Shown here: one piece after another, positions 6,346 to 12,791 of the stretch
How the letters are laid out: every line of letters starts with the position of its first letter
Numbering within the stretch: the first letter of the stretch is position 1
Origin: Collinsella sp. TM10-22
GTDB taxonomy: Bacteria; Actinomycetota; Coriobacteriia; Coriobacteriales; Coriobacteriaceae
DNA length: 14,262 bases
Direction of reading: 5' to 3'
NCBI RefSeq assembly: GCF_003466125.1
Contig: NZ_QSOC01000006.1
Coordinates: forward strand, 141,730 to 155,991
Notes under the pieces: model-generated
Database searches by the model: none
Seen by the model: only the letters and a program-made list of their open reading frames with translations
What the model was told of the DNA's origin: nothing
Translations under genes and position numbers: made by a program

Positions 6346-8706
6346 ATGGATGTCGCAGCCCGTACCGCCCATGATTCCACCCTCCAGCCTTTTTCTGAGA
6401 TGGAGCACTATAAACATGCCGATGAGCTGCCGCCCGAGATTATGGCGGACAGTTACGACAAGCTGGAGCGTCTGTGCCTCAAATATATGAATGAGGATGA
6501 CTTCTCCATGGTGGAGCAGGCCTACTGCTTTGCCGCCGAGAAGCATTGCAACCAAAAGCGCCGCTCGGGTGAGATGTACATTAACCATCCCGTCGAGGTG
6601 GCCATCATTCTGGCTGATCTCAAGATGGACTGTGATGTGGTGTGCGCCGCGTTGCTGCACGATACCGTCGAGGACACCGAAACCTCGCTTGCCGACGTTT
6701 CCGGCCTGTTTGGCGAAACCGTGGCAGAGCTCGTCGACGGCGTGACCAAGCTCACCAACATCGAAGTCGACAGCATGGACGAGAAGCAGGCCCTTACGCT
6801 GCGCAAGATGTTCCTCGCCATGTCCAAGGATATTCGCGTCATCATCGTCAAGCTCGCCGACCGCCTGCATAACATGCGCACGCTTGCCGCCCTGCGCGAG
6901 GACCGCCGCCTGTTTAAGGCGCGCGAGACCATGGACGTGTACGCGCCTCTGGCCGACCGCCTGGGCATGAGCTCTATCAAGTGGGAGCTCGAGGACCTGT
7001 CCTTCTTCTACCTTGAGCCCGACGCCTACCAGCGCATCGCGCGCATGGTGGCGGAGTCGCGCGAGGTTCGCGAGCGCTATCTGGCCGAGACCATCAAGAC
7101 GCTCACCGACGAGCTCAACCGCATTGGTCTTGAGGGCTTTCAGATCAACGGTCGTTCCAAGCACTATTGGTCCATCTATCAAAAGATGAAGCGCAAGGGT
7201 AAGGAGTTCTCCGAGATTTACGACCTGGTGGCGCTGCGCGTCATCACTCATTCGGTGCGCGATTGCTATTCCACGCTTGGTGCCGTACATACCTTGTGGC
7301 ATCCCATGCCCGGTCGTTTTAAAGATTATATCGCCATGCCCAAGGTCAATAACTACCAATCGCTTCACACGACGGTTATCGGCCCCACGGCCCGTCCGCT
7401 CGAGATTCAGATTCGAACCTACGAGATGCACGAGCAGGCAGAGTACGGCATCGCCGCCCACTGGCTGTACAAGAAGTCGGGCGGATCGTCTGCCTCCAAG
7501 ACCAACGACGCGCAGCGTCTGGACGACCAGATTAACTGGCTCAAACATTCGCTCGATTGGGCTGCGTCTGATGAGATCACCGACGCCAAGGAATACCTGC
7601 ATTCGCTGAAGGTCGACTTGTTTGACCAGGAGATTTTTGTCTTTACGCCCAAGGGAGAGGTCATGGCGCTTCGCGCCGGCTCAACACCGCTCGACTTTGC
7701 CTACGCCGTTCATACCGAGGTCGGCAACCACTGCGTCGGCGCTAAGATCAACGGTGCGGTGGCGCCGCTCACGCACGAAATCAAGACGGGCGACCGCGTT
7801 GAAATCCTGACCAACAAGAGTTCCAAGCCGTCGCGTGATTGGCTCAAGATCGTTAAGACACCTTCCGCCAAGTCAAAGATCCGCCGCTATTTTGCCGCCG
7901 CGACCAAGGACGACGACGCTGCCGCCGGCCGCGATATACTGGCCAAGGACCTGCGCAAGCGCGGGTATGGCATCTCTACGCCACGATCCACGCGTGCGCT
8001 CAACGCCGTGGCGGAGCAGTTTAACTACAAGCAGCTCGAGGACCTGTTTGCCGCCGTCGGCGCGGGCAAAGTCGCCCCGCGCGCTGTGGGTAACAAGGTC
8101 GAGCAAATCTTGGACCCCAAGCCCGAGGAGCAGCTCACCAAGGCCGAGGCCATTGCCGAGGTCGTCAAGCAGCCTGCCCGCGGCTCCAACCGCAAGCCGC
8201 AAAAGCGCGGCAAGAGCGCCAGCAACGGCATTATCGTCAAGGGCGAGAGCAACAGCGGTCTGCTGGTCCGTTTGGCGCATTGCTGCAATCCGGTGACGGG
8301 CGACGACATCGTCGGCTTCATCACGCGCGGCCGAGGCGTCTCGGTGCATCGCGCCAACTGCCCCAACGTCAAGGGCCTTATGGAGCACCCCGAGCGCATG
8401 ATTGACGTAGAGTGGGACGGCGCTGCCGACACCCTCTTCCAGGTCGAGATCGTGGTCGAGTGTCTGGACCGCATGGGCCTGCTCAAGGATGTCACCATTG
8501 CCATTGGCGATGCGGGCGGCAATATCCTTTCTGCTGCCACGTCGACCAACCGCGAGGGTATTGCAACCCTGCGCTTTATGGTCGAGATCTCGGACGCGAG
8601 TGGTCTGGATCCGCTGCTGGCATCGATTAGCAGCGTCGACTCGGTCTACGATGCACGTCGTTTGATGCCTGGCGAGGGTGGAGCTCAGCTCAAGCGCCGC
8701 GTTTAG
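6346..8706 (+). CDS. rel: bifunctional (p)ppGpp synthetase/hydrolase Rel (RelA/SpoT family)
   Basis: This is a 786-residue long-form stringent-response enzyme that makes (p)ppGpp from ATP and GTP/GDP on stalled ribosomes and also degrades it. The HD hydrolase domain keeps its metal residues (H81, H105-D106, E109-D110, D172). The synthetase domain has D293 in YDLVALRV, E353 in EIQIRT and the NNYQSLHTT strand. The loop reads RFKD (324-327), the RxKD form typical of bifunctional Rel rather than the ExDD of synthetase-only RelA. TGS follows near 428-485 (IFVFTPKG), then a zinc-finger-like region with HCCNP (C646, C647) and a C-terminal ACT domain from about 700. The strong site GGAAGGGGA precedes ATG 6346, 15 nt after the recJ stop. 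A TATGCT near 6288 might be an internal promoter. All catalytic residues look intact. Confidence 0.97.
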   Translation: MDVAARTAHDSTLQPFSEMEHYKHADELPPEIMADSYDKLERLCLKYMNEDDFSMVEQAYCFAAEKHCNQKRRSGEMYINHPVEVAIILADLKMDCDVVCAALLHDTVEDTETSLADVSGLFGETVAELVDGVTKLTNIEVDSMDEKQALTLRKMFLAMSKDIRVIIVKLADRLHNMRTLAALREDRRLFKARETMDVYAPLADRLGMSSIKWELEDLSFFYLEPDAYQRIARMVAESREVRERYLAETIKTLTDELNRIGLEGFQINGRSKHYWSIYQKMKRKGKEFSEIYDLVALRVITHSVRDCYSTLGAVHTLWHPMPGRFKDYIAMPKVNNYQSLHTTVIGPTARPLEIQIRTYEMHEQAEYGIAAHWLYKKSGGSSASKTNDAQRLDDQINWLKHSLDWAASDEITDAKEYLHSLKVDLFDQEIFVFTPKGEVMALRAGSTPLDFAYAVHTEVGNHCVGAKINGAVAPLTHEIKTGDRVEILTNKSSKPSRDWLKIVKTPSAKSKIRRYFAAATKDDDAAAGRDILAKDLRKRGYGISTPRSTRALNAVAEQFNYKQLEDLFAAVGAGKVAPRAVGNKVEQILDPKPEEQLTKAEAIAEVVKQPARGSNRKPQKRGKSASNGIIVKGESNSGLLVRLAHCCNPVTGDDIVGFITRGRGVSVHRANCPNVKGLMEHPERMIDVEWDGAADTLFQVEIVVECLDRMGLLKDVTIAIGDAGGNILSAATSTNREGIATLRFMVEISDASGLDPLLASISSVDSVYDARRLMPGEGGAQLKRRV

Positions 8707-8742
8707 TCGCGACGAACGTGCCACATTATCGATATTCGCTAC

Positions 8743-8770
8743 ACTCGAGGCATCGTTTGATGCCTCGAGT
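8743..8770 (+). other. perfect 12-bp stem-loop between rel and the hydrolase gene
   Basis: ACTCGAGGCATC (8743-8754) pairs perfectly with GATGCCTCGAGT (8759-8770) around a GTTT loop. Only two T residues follow, so a standard intrinsic terminator is unlikely. The Shine-Dalgarno of the next gene begins about 7 nt later. TACACT at 8740-8745 could be a -10 element, which would place the hairpin at the 5' end of the hydrolase mRNA. A role as mRNA stabiliser, processing site or protein-binding operator is inference. Confidence 0.7.
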
Positions 8771-8790
8771 TCTATAGAGAGGAGAGGGAT

Positions 8791-9474
8791 ATGAGCGCTG
8801 CGTCCTTGGATTTAACTCCCAAAGGATCGGTCGAGATCGAGACGCTCGTAAACGGTCCCATTCAGACCAACAGCTATGCTGTTATTTCGGACAATGAGTG
8901 CGTGATTATCGACCCCGCATGGGAAGGCGAGCGCCTGGTGGAGTATATTCGAGCCGAGCATCCCGGTGTACGCGTGCTTGGCGCCGTATGCACTCATGGC
9001 CATGCCGATCATGTTGGTGGTGTTGCCGGCGTACGAACCGCCGTTGGCGAGGGCTGCCAGTATGAGCTGTGTGCTAAGGATGTGGCGGTGCCGTATGCGA
9101 ATATCGAGGAACAGCGAGCTATGTGGGGCATTGAGACGCCCGACCCCGGGGAGCCGACGCGCCTGCTCGCCGAGGGCGATGCTATTGAGGTGGGCGATAT
9201 CTGCCTGCAGGTGATCGAGACGCCCGGGCACACACCGGGTGGCATTGTTTTGTTCGCCGCCACCGAGCAGGGAAGCATCGCCTTTGTTGGCGACACGCTA
9301 TTCCCGGGCAGCCACGGCCGTACCGACCTTTCCGGCGGAGACGAGGCTGCGATTCTGCGCTCGCTCTCCAAGCTCGCCCGGCTTCTCCCGCCCGATACCG
9401 TTTGCCTAACCGGCCATGGCGCTTCGACCACCATGGCACGCGAGCTCATGCAGAACCCTTTCATGCAGATGTAG
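8791..9474 (+). CDS. MBL-fold metallo-hydrolase, glyoxalase II-like
   Basis: This is a 227-residue soluble metallo-beta-lactamase-fold hydrolase. The dinuclear metal site is complete: THGHADH (H69, H71, D73, H74), H147 in PGHTPGG, D168 in GDTLF, and H209 in TGHG. GRTD after the GDTLF motif is typical of the short glyoxalase-II-like group often annotated as YcbL-type hydroxyacylglutathione hydrolase. Members cleave thioesters such as S-lactoylglutathione analogues, but the true substrate in an organism that may lack glutathione is unknown. GAGAGGAGAGGG lies just upstream of ATG 8791. It follows rel by 84 nt with a hairpin between them, so it may be in the same operon or have its own promoter. 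Confidence 0.9.
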   Translation: MSAASLDLTPKGSVEIETLVNGPIQTNSYAVISDNECVIIDPAWEGERLVEYIRAEHPGVRVLGAVCTHGHADHVGGVAGVRTAVGEGCQYELCAKDVAVPYANIEEQRAMWGIETPDPGEPTRLLAEGDAIEVGDICLQVIETPGHTPGGIVLFAATEQGSIAFVGDTLFPGSHGRTDLSGGDEAAILRSLSKLARLLPPDTVCLTGHGASTTMARELMQNPFMQM

Positions 9475-9622
9475 CTTAATAGTCGGCTTCTAAAGCACGA
9501 GAAGCGCCCAAACGTCAAGCTATTTTTCTCCAACGGGTCGATTCCGTAGGGCAAACGGTCAAAAAAGTCTGTTTGGACGATATTCGTGAACAAACGAACG
9601 TTTATGCTCGGGTACGCCGTGG

Positions 9623-9628
9623 TAAAAT
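9623..9628 (+). promoter_or_regulatory. candidate -10 element of the aldolase promoter
   Basis: TAAAAT lies 40 nt upstream of the fba start, with only a weak -35-like TTTATG at 9601-9606 (16-nt spacing). The upstream gap contains GTTTG/CAAAC motifs near 9552, 9571 and 9591 in alternating orientation, which could be operator half-sites. The rest of 9475-9660 shows no gene and only a weak 6-bp hairpin (9486-9505) after the hydrolase gene. Confidence 0.45.
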
Positions 9629-9668
9629 CACAGGCGTTATTGGAGCAACCTTACAGGAGGTTTCTTTT

Positions 9669-10535
9669 ATGCTCGTCAACGCAGCAGACATGCTCAAGAA
9701 GGCCGAGGCCGGCAAGTACGCTCTCGGTGCCTTCAACACCAACAACCTCGAGTGGACCCTGGCTATTCTCCAGGCCGCCGAGGAGGCCAAGTCTCCGCTG
9801 ATCCTTCAGTGCACCGCTGGTGCCGCTAAGTGGATGGGCGGTTTCAAGGTCTGCGCCGACATGGTCAAGGCTGCCGTCGAGGCCACGGACGTTACCGTTC
9901 CCGTCGCCCTTCACCTCGATCACGGTTCTTACGAGGACTGCTTCAAGTGCATCGAGGCCGGCTTCACGTCCATCATGTATGACGGCTCTCACGAGGAGAC
10001 CTTCCAGCTTAACCTCGACCGCACCAAGGAGCTCGTTGAGCTTGCCCACTCCAAGGGCATGTCCATCGAGGCCGAGGTTGGCGGCATCGGCGGCACCGAG
10101 GACGGCGTGACCTCCAACGGCGAGCTCGCTGACCCCGCTGAGTGCAAGCAGATTGCCGACCTGGGCGTTGACTTCCTCGCCTGCGGCATCGGCAACATCC
10201 ACGGCGTGTATCCCGCCGACTGGGCTGGCCTGTCCTTCGAGCGTCTGGGCGAGATCAAGGCCCAGACCGGTGACCTGCCCCTCGTTCTGCACGGTGGTAC
10301 CGGCATCCCCGAGGATCAGATCAAGAAGGCCATCTCCCTGGGCATCTCCAAGATCAACGTCAACACCGACCTGCAGCTCGTCTTCGCCAAGGGCGTCCGC
10401 GAGTACATCGAGGCTGGCAAGGATCAGCAGGGCAAGGGCTTTGACCCCCGCAAGCTCCTCAAGCCTGGTCGCGACAACATCGTTGCTCGCACCAGGGAGC
10501 TCATGGAGGAGTTTGGCTCCGTCAATAAGGCGTAA
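9669..10535 (+). CDS. fba: class II fructose-bisphosphate aldolase
   Basis: This is a 288-residue zinc aldolase that interconverts fructose 1,6-bisphosphate with dihydroxyacetone phosphate and glyceraldehyde 3-phosphate in glycolysis and gluconeogenesis. The HLDHG motif carries catalytic D84 and zinc ligand H85. Further zinc ligands are H178 in GNIHG and H208 in LHGGTG. EAEVGGIGG and NVNTDLQ (phosphate-binding region) are in place, and the length fits the class IIB group. A textbook AGGAGG at 9655-9660 precedes ATG 9669. An upstream in-frame extension reaching 9573 is not used, because it lacks a ribosome binding site and has no family similarity. Codon use is strongly biased to C-ending codons, as expected of a highly expressed glycolytic gene. 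It appears monocistronic, bounded by its own promoter region and the downstream hairpin and terminator. Confidence 0.97.
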   Translation: MLVNAADMLKKAEAGKYALGAFNTNNLEWTLAILQAAEEAKSPLILQCTAGAAKWMGGFKVCADMVKAAVEATDVTVPVALHLDHGSYEDCFKCIEAGFTSIMYDGSHEETFQLNLDRTKELVELAHSKGMSIEAEVGGIGGTEDGVTSNGELADPAECKQIADLGVDFLACGIGNIHGVYPADWAGLSFERLGEIKAQTGDLPLVLHGGTGIPEDQIKKAISLGISKINVNTDLQLVFAKGVREYIEAGKDQQGKGFDPRKLLKPGRDNIVARTRELMEEFGSVNKA

Positions 10536-10555
10536 GCGTCGCTAAACTTCCCGCC

Positions 10556-10647
10556 GGAAGCCCCGTCCCCCTACACTGTTTTCTTTGCGCTCACCTGGCT
10601 TTGCCAGAAGTCGCGCCAAGAAAACAGCTCCGGGGGACGGGGCTTCC
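10556..10647. repeat. long imperfect inverted repeat (35-nt arms)
   Basis: The arms are 10556-10590 and 10613-10647. The outer 16 bp pair perfectly (GGAAGCCCCGTCCCCC with its complement). A 4x4 internal loop follows, then 10 bp (10576-10585 with 10618-10627), one mismatch and 4 more bp. The loop holds its own CTGGC-ttt-GCCAG hairpin. In total 30 of 35 positions pair. No T tract follows, and the real terminator lies about 70 nt later. It looks like a palindromic REP/MITE-type element, possibly also acting as an mRNA 3' stabiliser for fba. Confidence 0.85.
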
Positions 10648-10712
10648 TTCGTTTAACGCCGCAGGGTTACGAGGCTGAATTATTTATTTGACTACCGTTC
10701 AGCGGTGTTGAT

Positions 10713-10738
10713 GGCTCCCTTGTTGGGGCTTTCTTTTT
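10713..10738 (+). terminator. intrinsic terminator downstream of fba
   Basis: GGCTCC (10713-10718) pairs with GGGGCT (10725-10730), using two G-U pairs, around a 6-nt loop. It is followed at once by TTCTTTTT. Its position after fba and before the next promoter fits termination of the fba transcript. Confidence 0.7.
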
Positions 10739-10751
10739 ATCTCGCTACAAT
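10723..10751 (+). promoter_or_regulatory. candidate promoter of the transglutaminase-like gene
   Basis: TTGGGG (10723-10728) and TACAAT (10746-10751) are 17 nt apart, 35 nt upstream of the start codon. The -35 hexamer overlaps the 3' arm of the preceding terminator, so the two signals share DNA. Confidence 0.5.
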
Positions 10752-10786
10752 GGGCTTCAAGCGTTCTAGTGACTTGGAGTTTTGGT

Positions 10787-12220
10787 ATGGCTGTTATTAA
10801 TGTGCTGCCTTCGGATGGGAAGGTTATTGACGAGGGTCCAGTTGGTTGCTCTGCTGATGTTCGCTGTGATGACTTTCGTCATCTCGATGTTGGACTGCCG
10901 CCCGAGATTCTTCGTCTTAAGGATGCCGGGTATTTGACGCAGGCTGTTGCTGCCTGCGATCGCCTTTTGGAGCAGAACCCCGAGCCTTCGCTGGCTGCTT
11001 GTGTTCGTGCCGAGCGGTATCGCATGATCGAGACGCCGCTTCATTTTTCGGTGTCGCGTGATCGGGCTATTGAGATGATCCGCGAGGAATGGCCCGAGTT
11101 TACCGATAAGCAGTTTGACGACCTGATTGACCGCAAGCGTATCGATTGGCGTTTTATCGATGGCGAGCTATTTGTCCTCGACAATTTCCTTGATTCCTTG
11201 CGCGTGTATCCCAAGGAGGTTCCGGGCCTGCGCCCCGATCCTACGGATAGCATTGCGCTGCGCAACCAGATGCTCGAGGAGATGGAAACGCAGGGCGGGC
11301 TGTCTCGTACCATTACGCTTAAGGCGTGCGTGTCTGTCCCCGGGGCTTTGGAAGGAGAGGCCGTTCGCGCGTGGCTTCCCGTTGCCGCTGCCTGCCGCCA
11401 GCAGTCTCAGATCGAGATTCTTGATATGACGCCGGAGGGGGTCATTGCCCCTGCGAACGCCTTGGCGCGTACCGCTTCGTGGGTCTCCTCGACCGATCGC
11501 TCGTTCTCGGTGATCTATCGTTATCAAATCGATGCCGCTTATCACGATATCTATGGGGGTGCGCTTCCAGCGCATCCGTGTATGGACACATCGCTGCCCG
11601 AGGACATTTCCGAGGACCGTCCACACATTGCGTTCACGCCGTATCTGCAGCAGCTGACTGAGCGTGTCGTTGACGGGCTCGAGGACCAGCTCGATCGAGC
11701 TCGGGCTATCTATGATTACTTGACGCTGCATATCGACTATCGCTATCAGCCGCCGTATCTGCTTTTGGGCTCCATCGCCGATGACTGTGCGCATTCGCTT
11801 CGCGGTGATTGTGGCGTTATGGCGCTCACGTTTATCACCATGTGCCGCATTGCCGGTGTGCCCGCCCGCTGGCAGAGCGGCCTGTACGTTGCGCCCGACT
11901 CGGTGGGGCCGCATGACTGGGCGGAGTTTTATACGCCGCAGACTGGCTGGCTCAACGCCGATGTCTCGTTTGGTTCCTCGGCGCGTAGGATGGGGGAGGA
12001 ATGGCGCCGCCGCCACTATTTTGGTAACCTCGATCCGTGGCGCATGGTGGCAAATTCCCGGTTCCAGGCAGGGTTTGAACCCGTCTTCGACGGTATGCGC
12101 GAGGATCCCTATGACAACCAGATGGGGGAGGTCTCGGTCGACGGTCGTGGATGCCGTCGGCGCGAGATGCTCCGTTCGGTCGAGCTCATCGAAATGCTCG
12201 AAGTTCCATTTTCGGACTAA
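10787..12220 (+). CDS. transglutaminase-like (papain-fold) domain protein of unknown role
   Basis: This is a 478-residue protein with no signal peptide or membrane segment, so probably cytoplasmic. The C-terminal half carries a transglutaminase-like core with a complete Cys-His-Asp triad: C342 in RGDCGVMA, H376 in HDWAEF and D392 in WLNADVSFG. The preceding helix (RARAIYDYLTLHIDY) is typical of this superfamily. The N-terminal 300 residues are unrecognised and contain an early acidic helical region and a beta-rich segment with RTITLKACVSVPG, a pattern often seen before bacterial transglutaminase-like domains. Such proteins are generally peptidases or amidases rather than crosslinkers; the substrate here is unknown. 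ATG 10787 is chosen for GGAG at 10775-10778; an upstream in-frame start at 10769 is not supported. Codon use is less biased (more GTT, GGG and CTT) than in fba, suggesting low expression. Confidence 0.82.
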   Translation: MAVINVLPSDGKVIDEGPVGCSADVRCDDFRHLDVGLPPEILRLKDAGYLTQAVAACDRLLEQNPEPSLAACVRAERYRMIETPLHFSVSRDRAIEMIREEWPEFTDKQFDDLIDRKRIDWRFIDGELFVLDNFLDSLRVYPKEVPGLRPDPTDSIALRNQMLEEMETQGGLSRTITLKACVSVPGALEGEAVRAWLPVAAACRQQSQIEILDMTPEGVIAPANALARTASWVSSTDRSFSVIYRYQIDAAYHDIYGGALPAHPCMDTSLPEDISEDRPHIAFTPYLQQLTERVVDGLEDQLDRARAIYDYLTLHIDYRYQPPYLLLGSIADDCAHSLRGDCGVMALTFITMCRIAGVPARWQSGLYVAPDSVGPHDWAEFYTPQTGWLNADVSFGSSARRMGEEWRRRHYFGNLDPWRMVANSRFQAGFEPVFDGMREDPYDNQMGEVSVDGRGCRRREMLRSVELIEMLEVPFSD

Positions 12221-12234
12221 TCAACAGAAAGCTG

Positions 12235-12243
12235 TGATAAACT
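12235..12243 (+). promoter_or_regulatory. candidate extended -10 for tRNA-Leu
   Basis: TGATAAACT (12235-12243) resembles an extended -10 (TGn plus TAAACT) and lies 17 nt before the mature tRNA 5' end. No clear -35 is visible. It sits just after the stop codon of the transglutaminase-like gene. Confidence 0.4.
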
Positions 12244-12259
12244 AACTCACGCATTACGT

Positions 12260-12346
12260 GCCCGAGTGGCGGAATTGGCAGACGCAGTGGACTCAAAATC
12301 CACCGTTGGCAACAACGTGCGAGTTCGAGTCTCGCCTCGGGCACCA
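12260..12346 (+). tRNA. tRNA-Leu (anticodon CAA)
   Basis: This is an 87-nt tRNA with encoded CCA. Acceptor GCCCGAG (12260-12266) pairs with CTCGGGC (12336-12342), followed by discriminator A and CCA. The anticodon stem GTGGA/TCCAC encloses loop CTCAAAA with anticodon CAA at 12294-12296, reading UUG codons. The long variable arm CGTTG-gcaa-CAACG is the class II feature expected for leucine. T arm GCGAG-TTCGAGT-CTCGC is intact. All helices pair without mismatches. Confidence 0.97.
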
Positions 12347-12365
12347 TACATGCAGCTGAGCGTTC

Positions 12366-12388
12366 AAGGGGGTCAAGGCCCCCTTTTT
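12366..12388 (+). terminator. intrinsic terminator of tRNA-Leu
   Basis: GGGGG (12368-12372) pairs with CCCCC (12379-12383), extended by AA/TT, around a 6-nt loop, and runs into TTTTT. It lies 20 nt after the tRNA CCA end. Confidence 0.85.
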
Positions 12389-12423
12389 CGTGCCGAACTC
12401 GCGTGAGCGCGCGAAACGTTAAG

Positions 12424-12507
12424 CAAACAGGCCGGCGGCCTGTTTGTAGCGGAGCGTGGCGAGGGCGCTATGCGCCCGAAGCCCGGGGTTTCGCAAAGCG
12501 AAAGCCC
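12424..12507. repeat. cluster of three small hairpins between the duplicated tRNA ends
   Basis: There are three consecutive palindromes. The first is CAAACAGGCC-ggc-GGCCTGTTTG (12424-12446). The second is GGGCGC-tat-GCGCCC (12463-12477). The third is TTTCGC-aaa-GCGAAA (12489-12503), extended by GGG/CCC across a mismatch. The segment has no plausible gene. It could be a structured RNA, a remnant of an integrated element or a chromosomal palindromic repeat. Confidence 0.6.
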
Positions 12508-12574
12508 TTCGAGTCTCGCCTCGGGCACCATGCATGCACCTGCGCTTCAAGGGGGCCAAGGCCCCTTTTTCGTG
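12508..12574 (+). repeat. duplicated 3' end of tRNA-Leu plus terminator (possible attachment-site scar)
   Basis: Bases 12508-12531 repeat 12324-12347 exactly (24 nt, T loop through CCA plus one base). Similarity continues with a few changes through the terminator to 12574, matching 12348-12392. The copy lacks the 5' two thirds of the tRNA, so it cannot be a functional tRNA. An intact tRNA upstream with a truncated 3' copy downstream is the arrangement left by tRNA-targeting integrases, but only about 160 bp lie between the copies and no integrase is present. A simple tandem duplication with later insertion is the alternative. Confidence 0.8.
12549..12570 (+). terminator. second copy of the tRNA terminator
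   Basis: GGGGCC (12552-12557) pairs perfectly with GGCCCC (12560-12565) around AA, followed by TTTTT. It is the duplicated relative of the terminator at 12366-12388 and would insulate the infC promoter from upstream transcription. Confidence 0.8.
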
Positions 12575-12600
12575 TACGTAATGTGATAGCGCGCTGTACG

Positions 12601-12609
12601 TGTTATTAT
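12601..12609 (+). promoter_or_regulatory. candidate extended -10 promoter of the infC operon
   Basis: TGTTATTAT (12601-12609) is an extended -10 (TGn plus TATTAT). A poor -35-like TGTGAT lies at 12582-12587. Transcription would begin near 12616, leaving an untranslated leader of about 175 nt before infC. Confidence 0.5.
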
Positions 12610-12729
12610 CGCCAAGGCGTTGTTCCCGCAATGCCCTAAAGAGGAACCCGAGGGTTCCCACCTTTTGGCGCCAATGAGCAGCTGACTGGTCATACAACTT
12701 AGATTTACTTCCTCATTTCGAGGATGTCT

Positions 12730-12786
12730 ATGTGTACGACCTGGTTGCTGAGAAGCGCCGGGTTATTTTTTTATGAATGGAGGTAG
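12730..12786 (+). CDS. possible 18-residue leader peptide upstream of infC
   Basis: The frame encodes MCTTWLLRSAGLFFYEWR. ATG 12730 has GAGG (12720-12723) 6 nt upstream; an in-frame ATG at 12724 is too close to it. The stop TAG 12784-12786 overlaps the infC ribosome binding region. Codons 4-12 lie within the terminator hairpin, so a ribosome translating the ORF would prevent that hairpin forming. No similarity is recognised, and it could be a chance ORF. Confidence 0.4.
   Translation: MCTTWLLRSAGLFFYEWR
12739..12772 (+). terminator. attenuator: intrinsic terminator just upstream of infC
   Basis: ACCTGG (12739-12744) pairs with CCGGGT (12758-12763). After one bulged T the helix continues with TGCT/AGCG and is capped by a GAGA tetraloop (12750-12753). 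It runs into TATTTTTTT (12764-12772). A strong terminator placed after the promoter and before the first gene is the hallmark of transcription attenuation. Confidence 0.75.
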
Positions 12787-12791
12787 GGAAA

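Larger units (their letters stand above)
12610..12791 (+). promoter_or_regulatory. structured leader of infC-rpmI-rplT
   Basis: The leader holds a long closing stem, CGCCAA (12610-12615) with TTGGCG (12665-12670), enclosing GGAACC-cgag-GGTTCC (12643-12658). A small CCTC/GAGG hairpin (12711-12723) would cover the Shine-Dalgarno of the leader ORF. An intrinsic terminator lies just before infC. In Bacillus subtilis the same operon is controlled by L20 binding its leader and promoting premature termination. An equivalent here is inferred from operon content and terminator position; no sequence match to the known leader is claimed. Confidence 0.6.

Noticed and set aside
6292..7602. Long open frame antisense to rel
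   Set aside because: Same cause: antisense openness over a biased coding frame. Rel domains on the plus strand are complete.
9573..9668. Upstream extension of the aldolase
   Set aside because: It covers the promoter-like region. The AGGAGG before ATG 9669 and the family N-terminus support the shorter form.
12403..12639. Plus-strand ORF through the hairpin cluster and tRNA duplicate
   Set aside because: It translates palindromes, a tRNA fragment and a terminator; there is no start signal or similarity.
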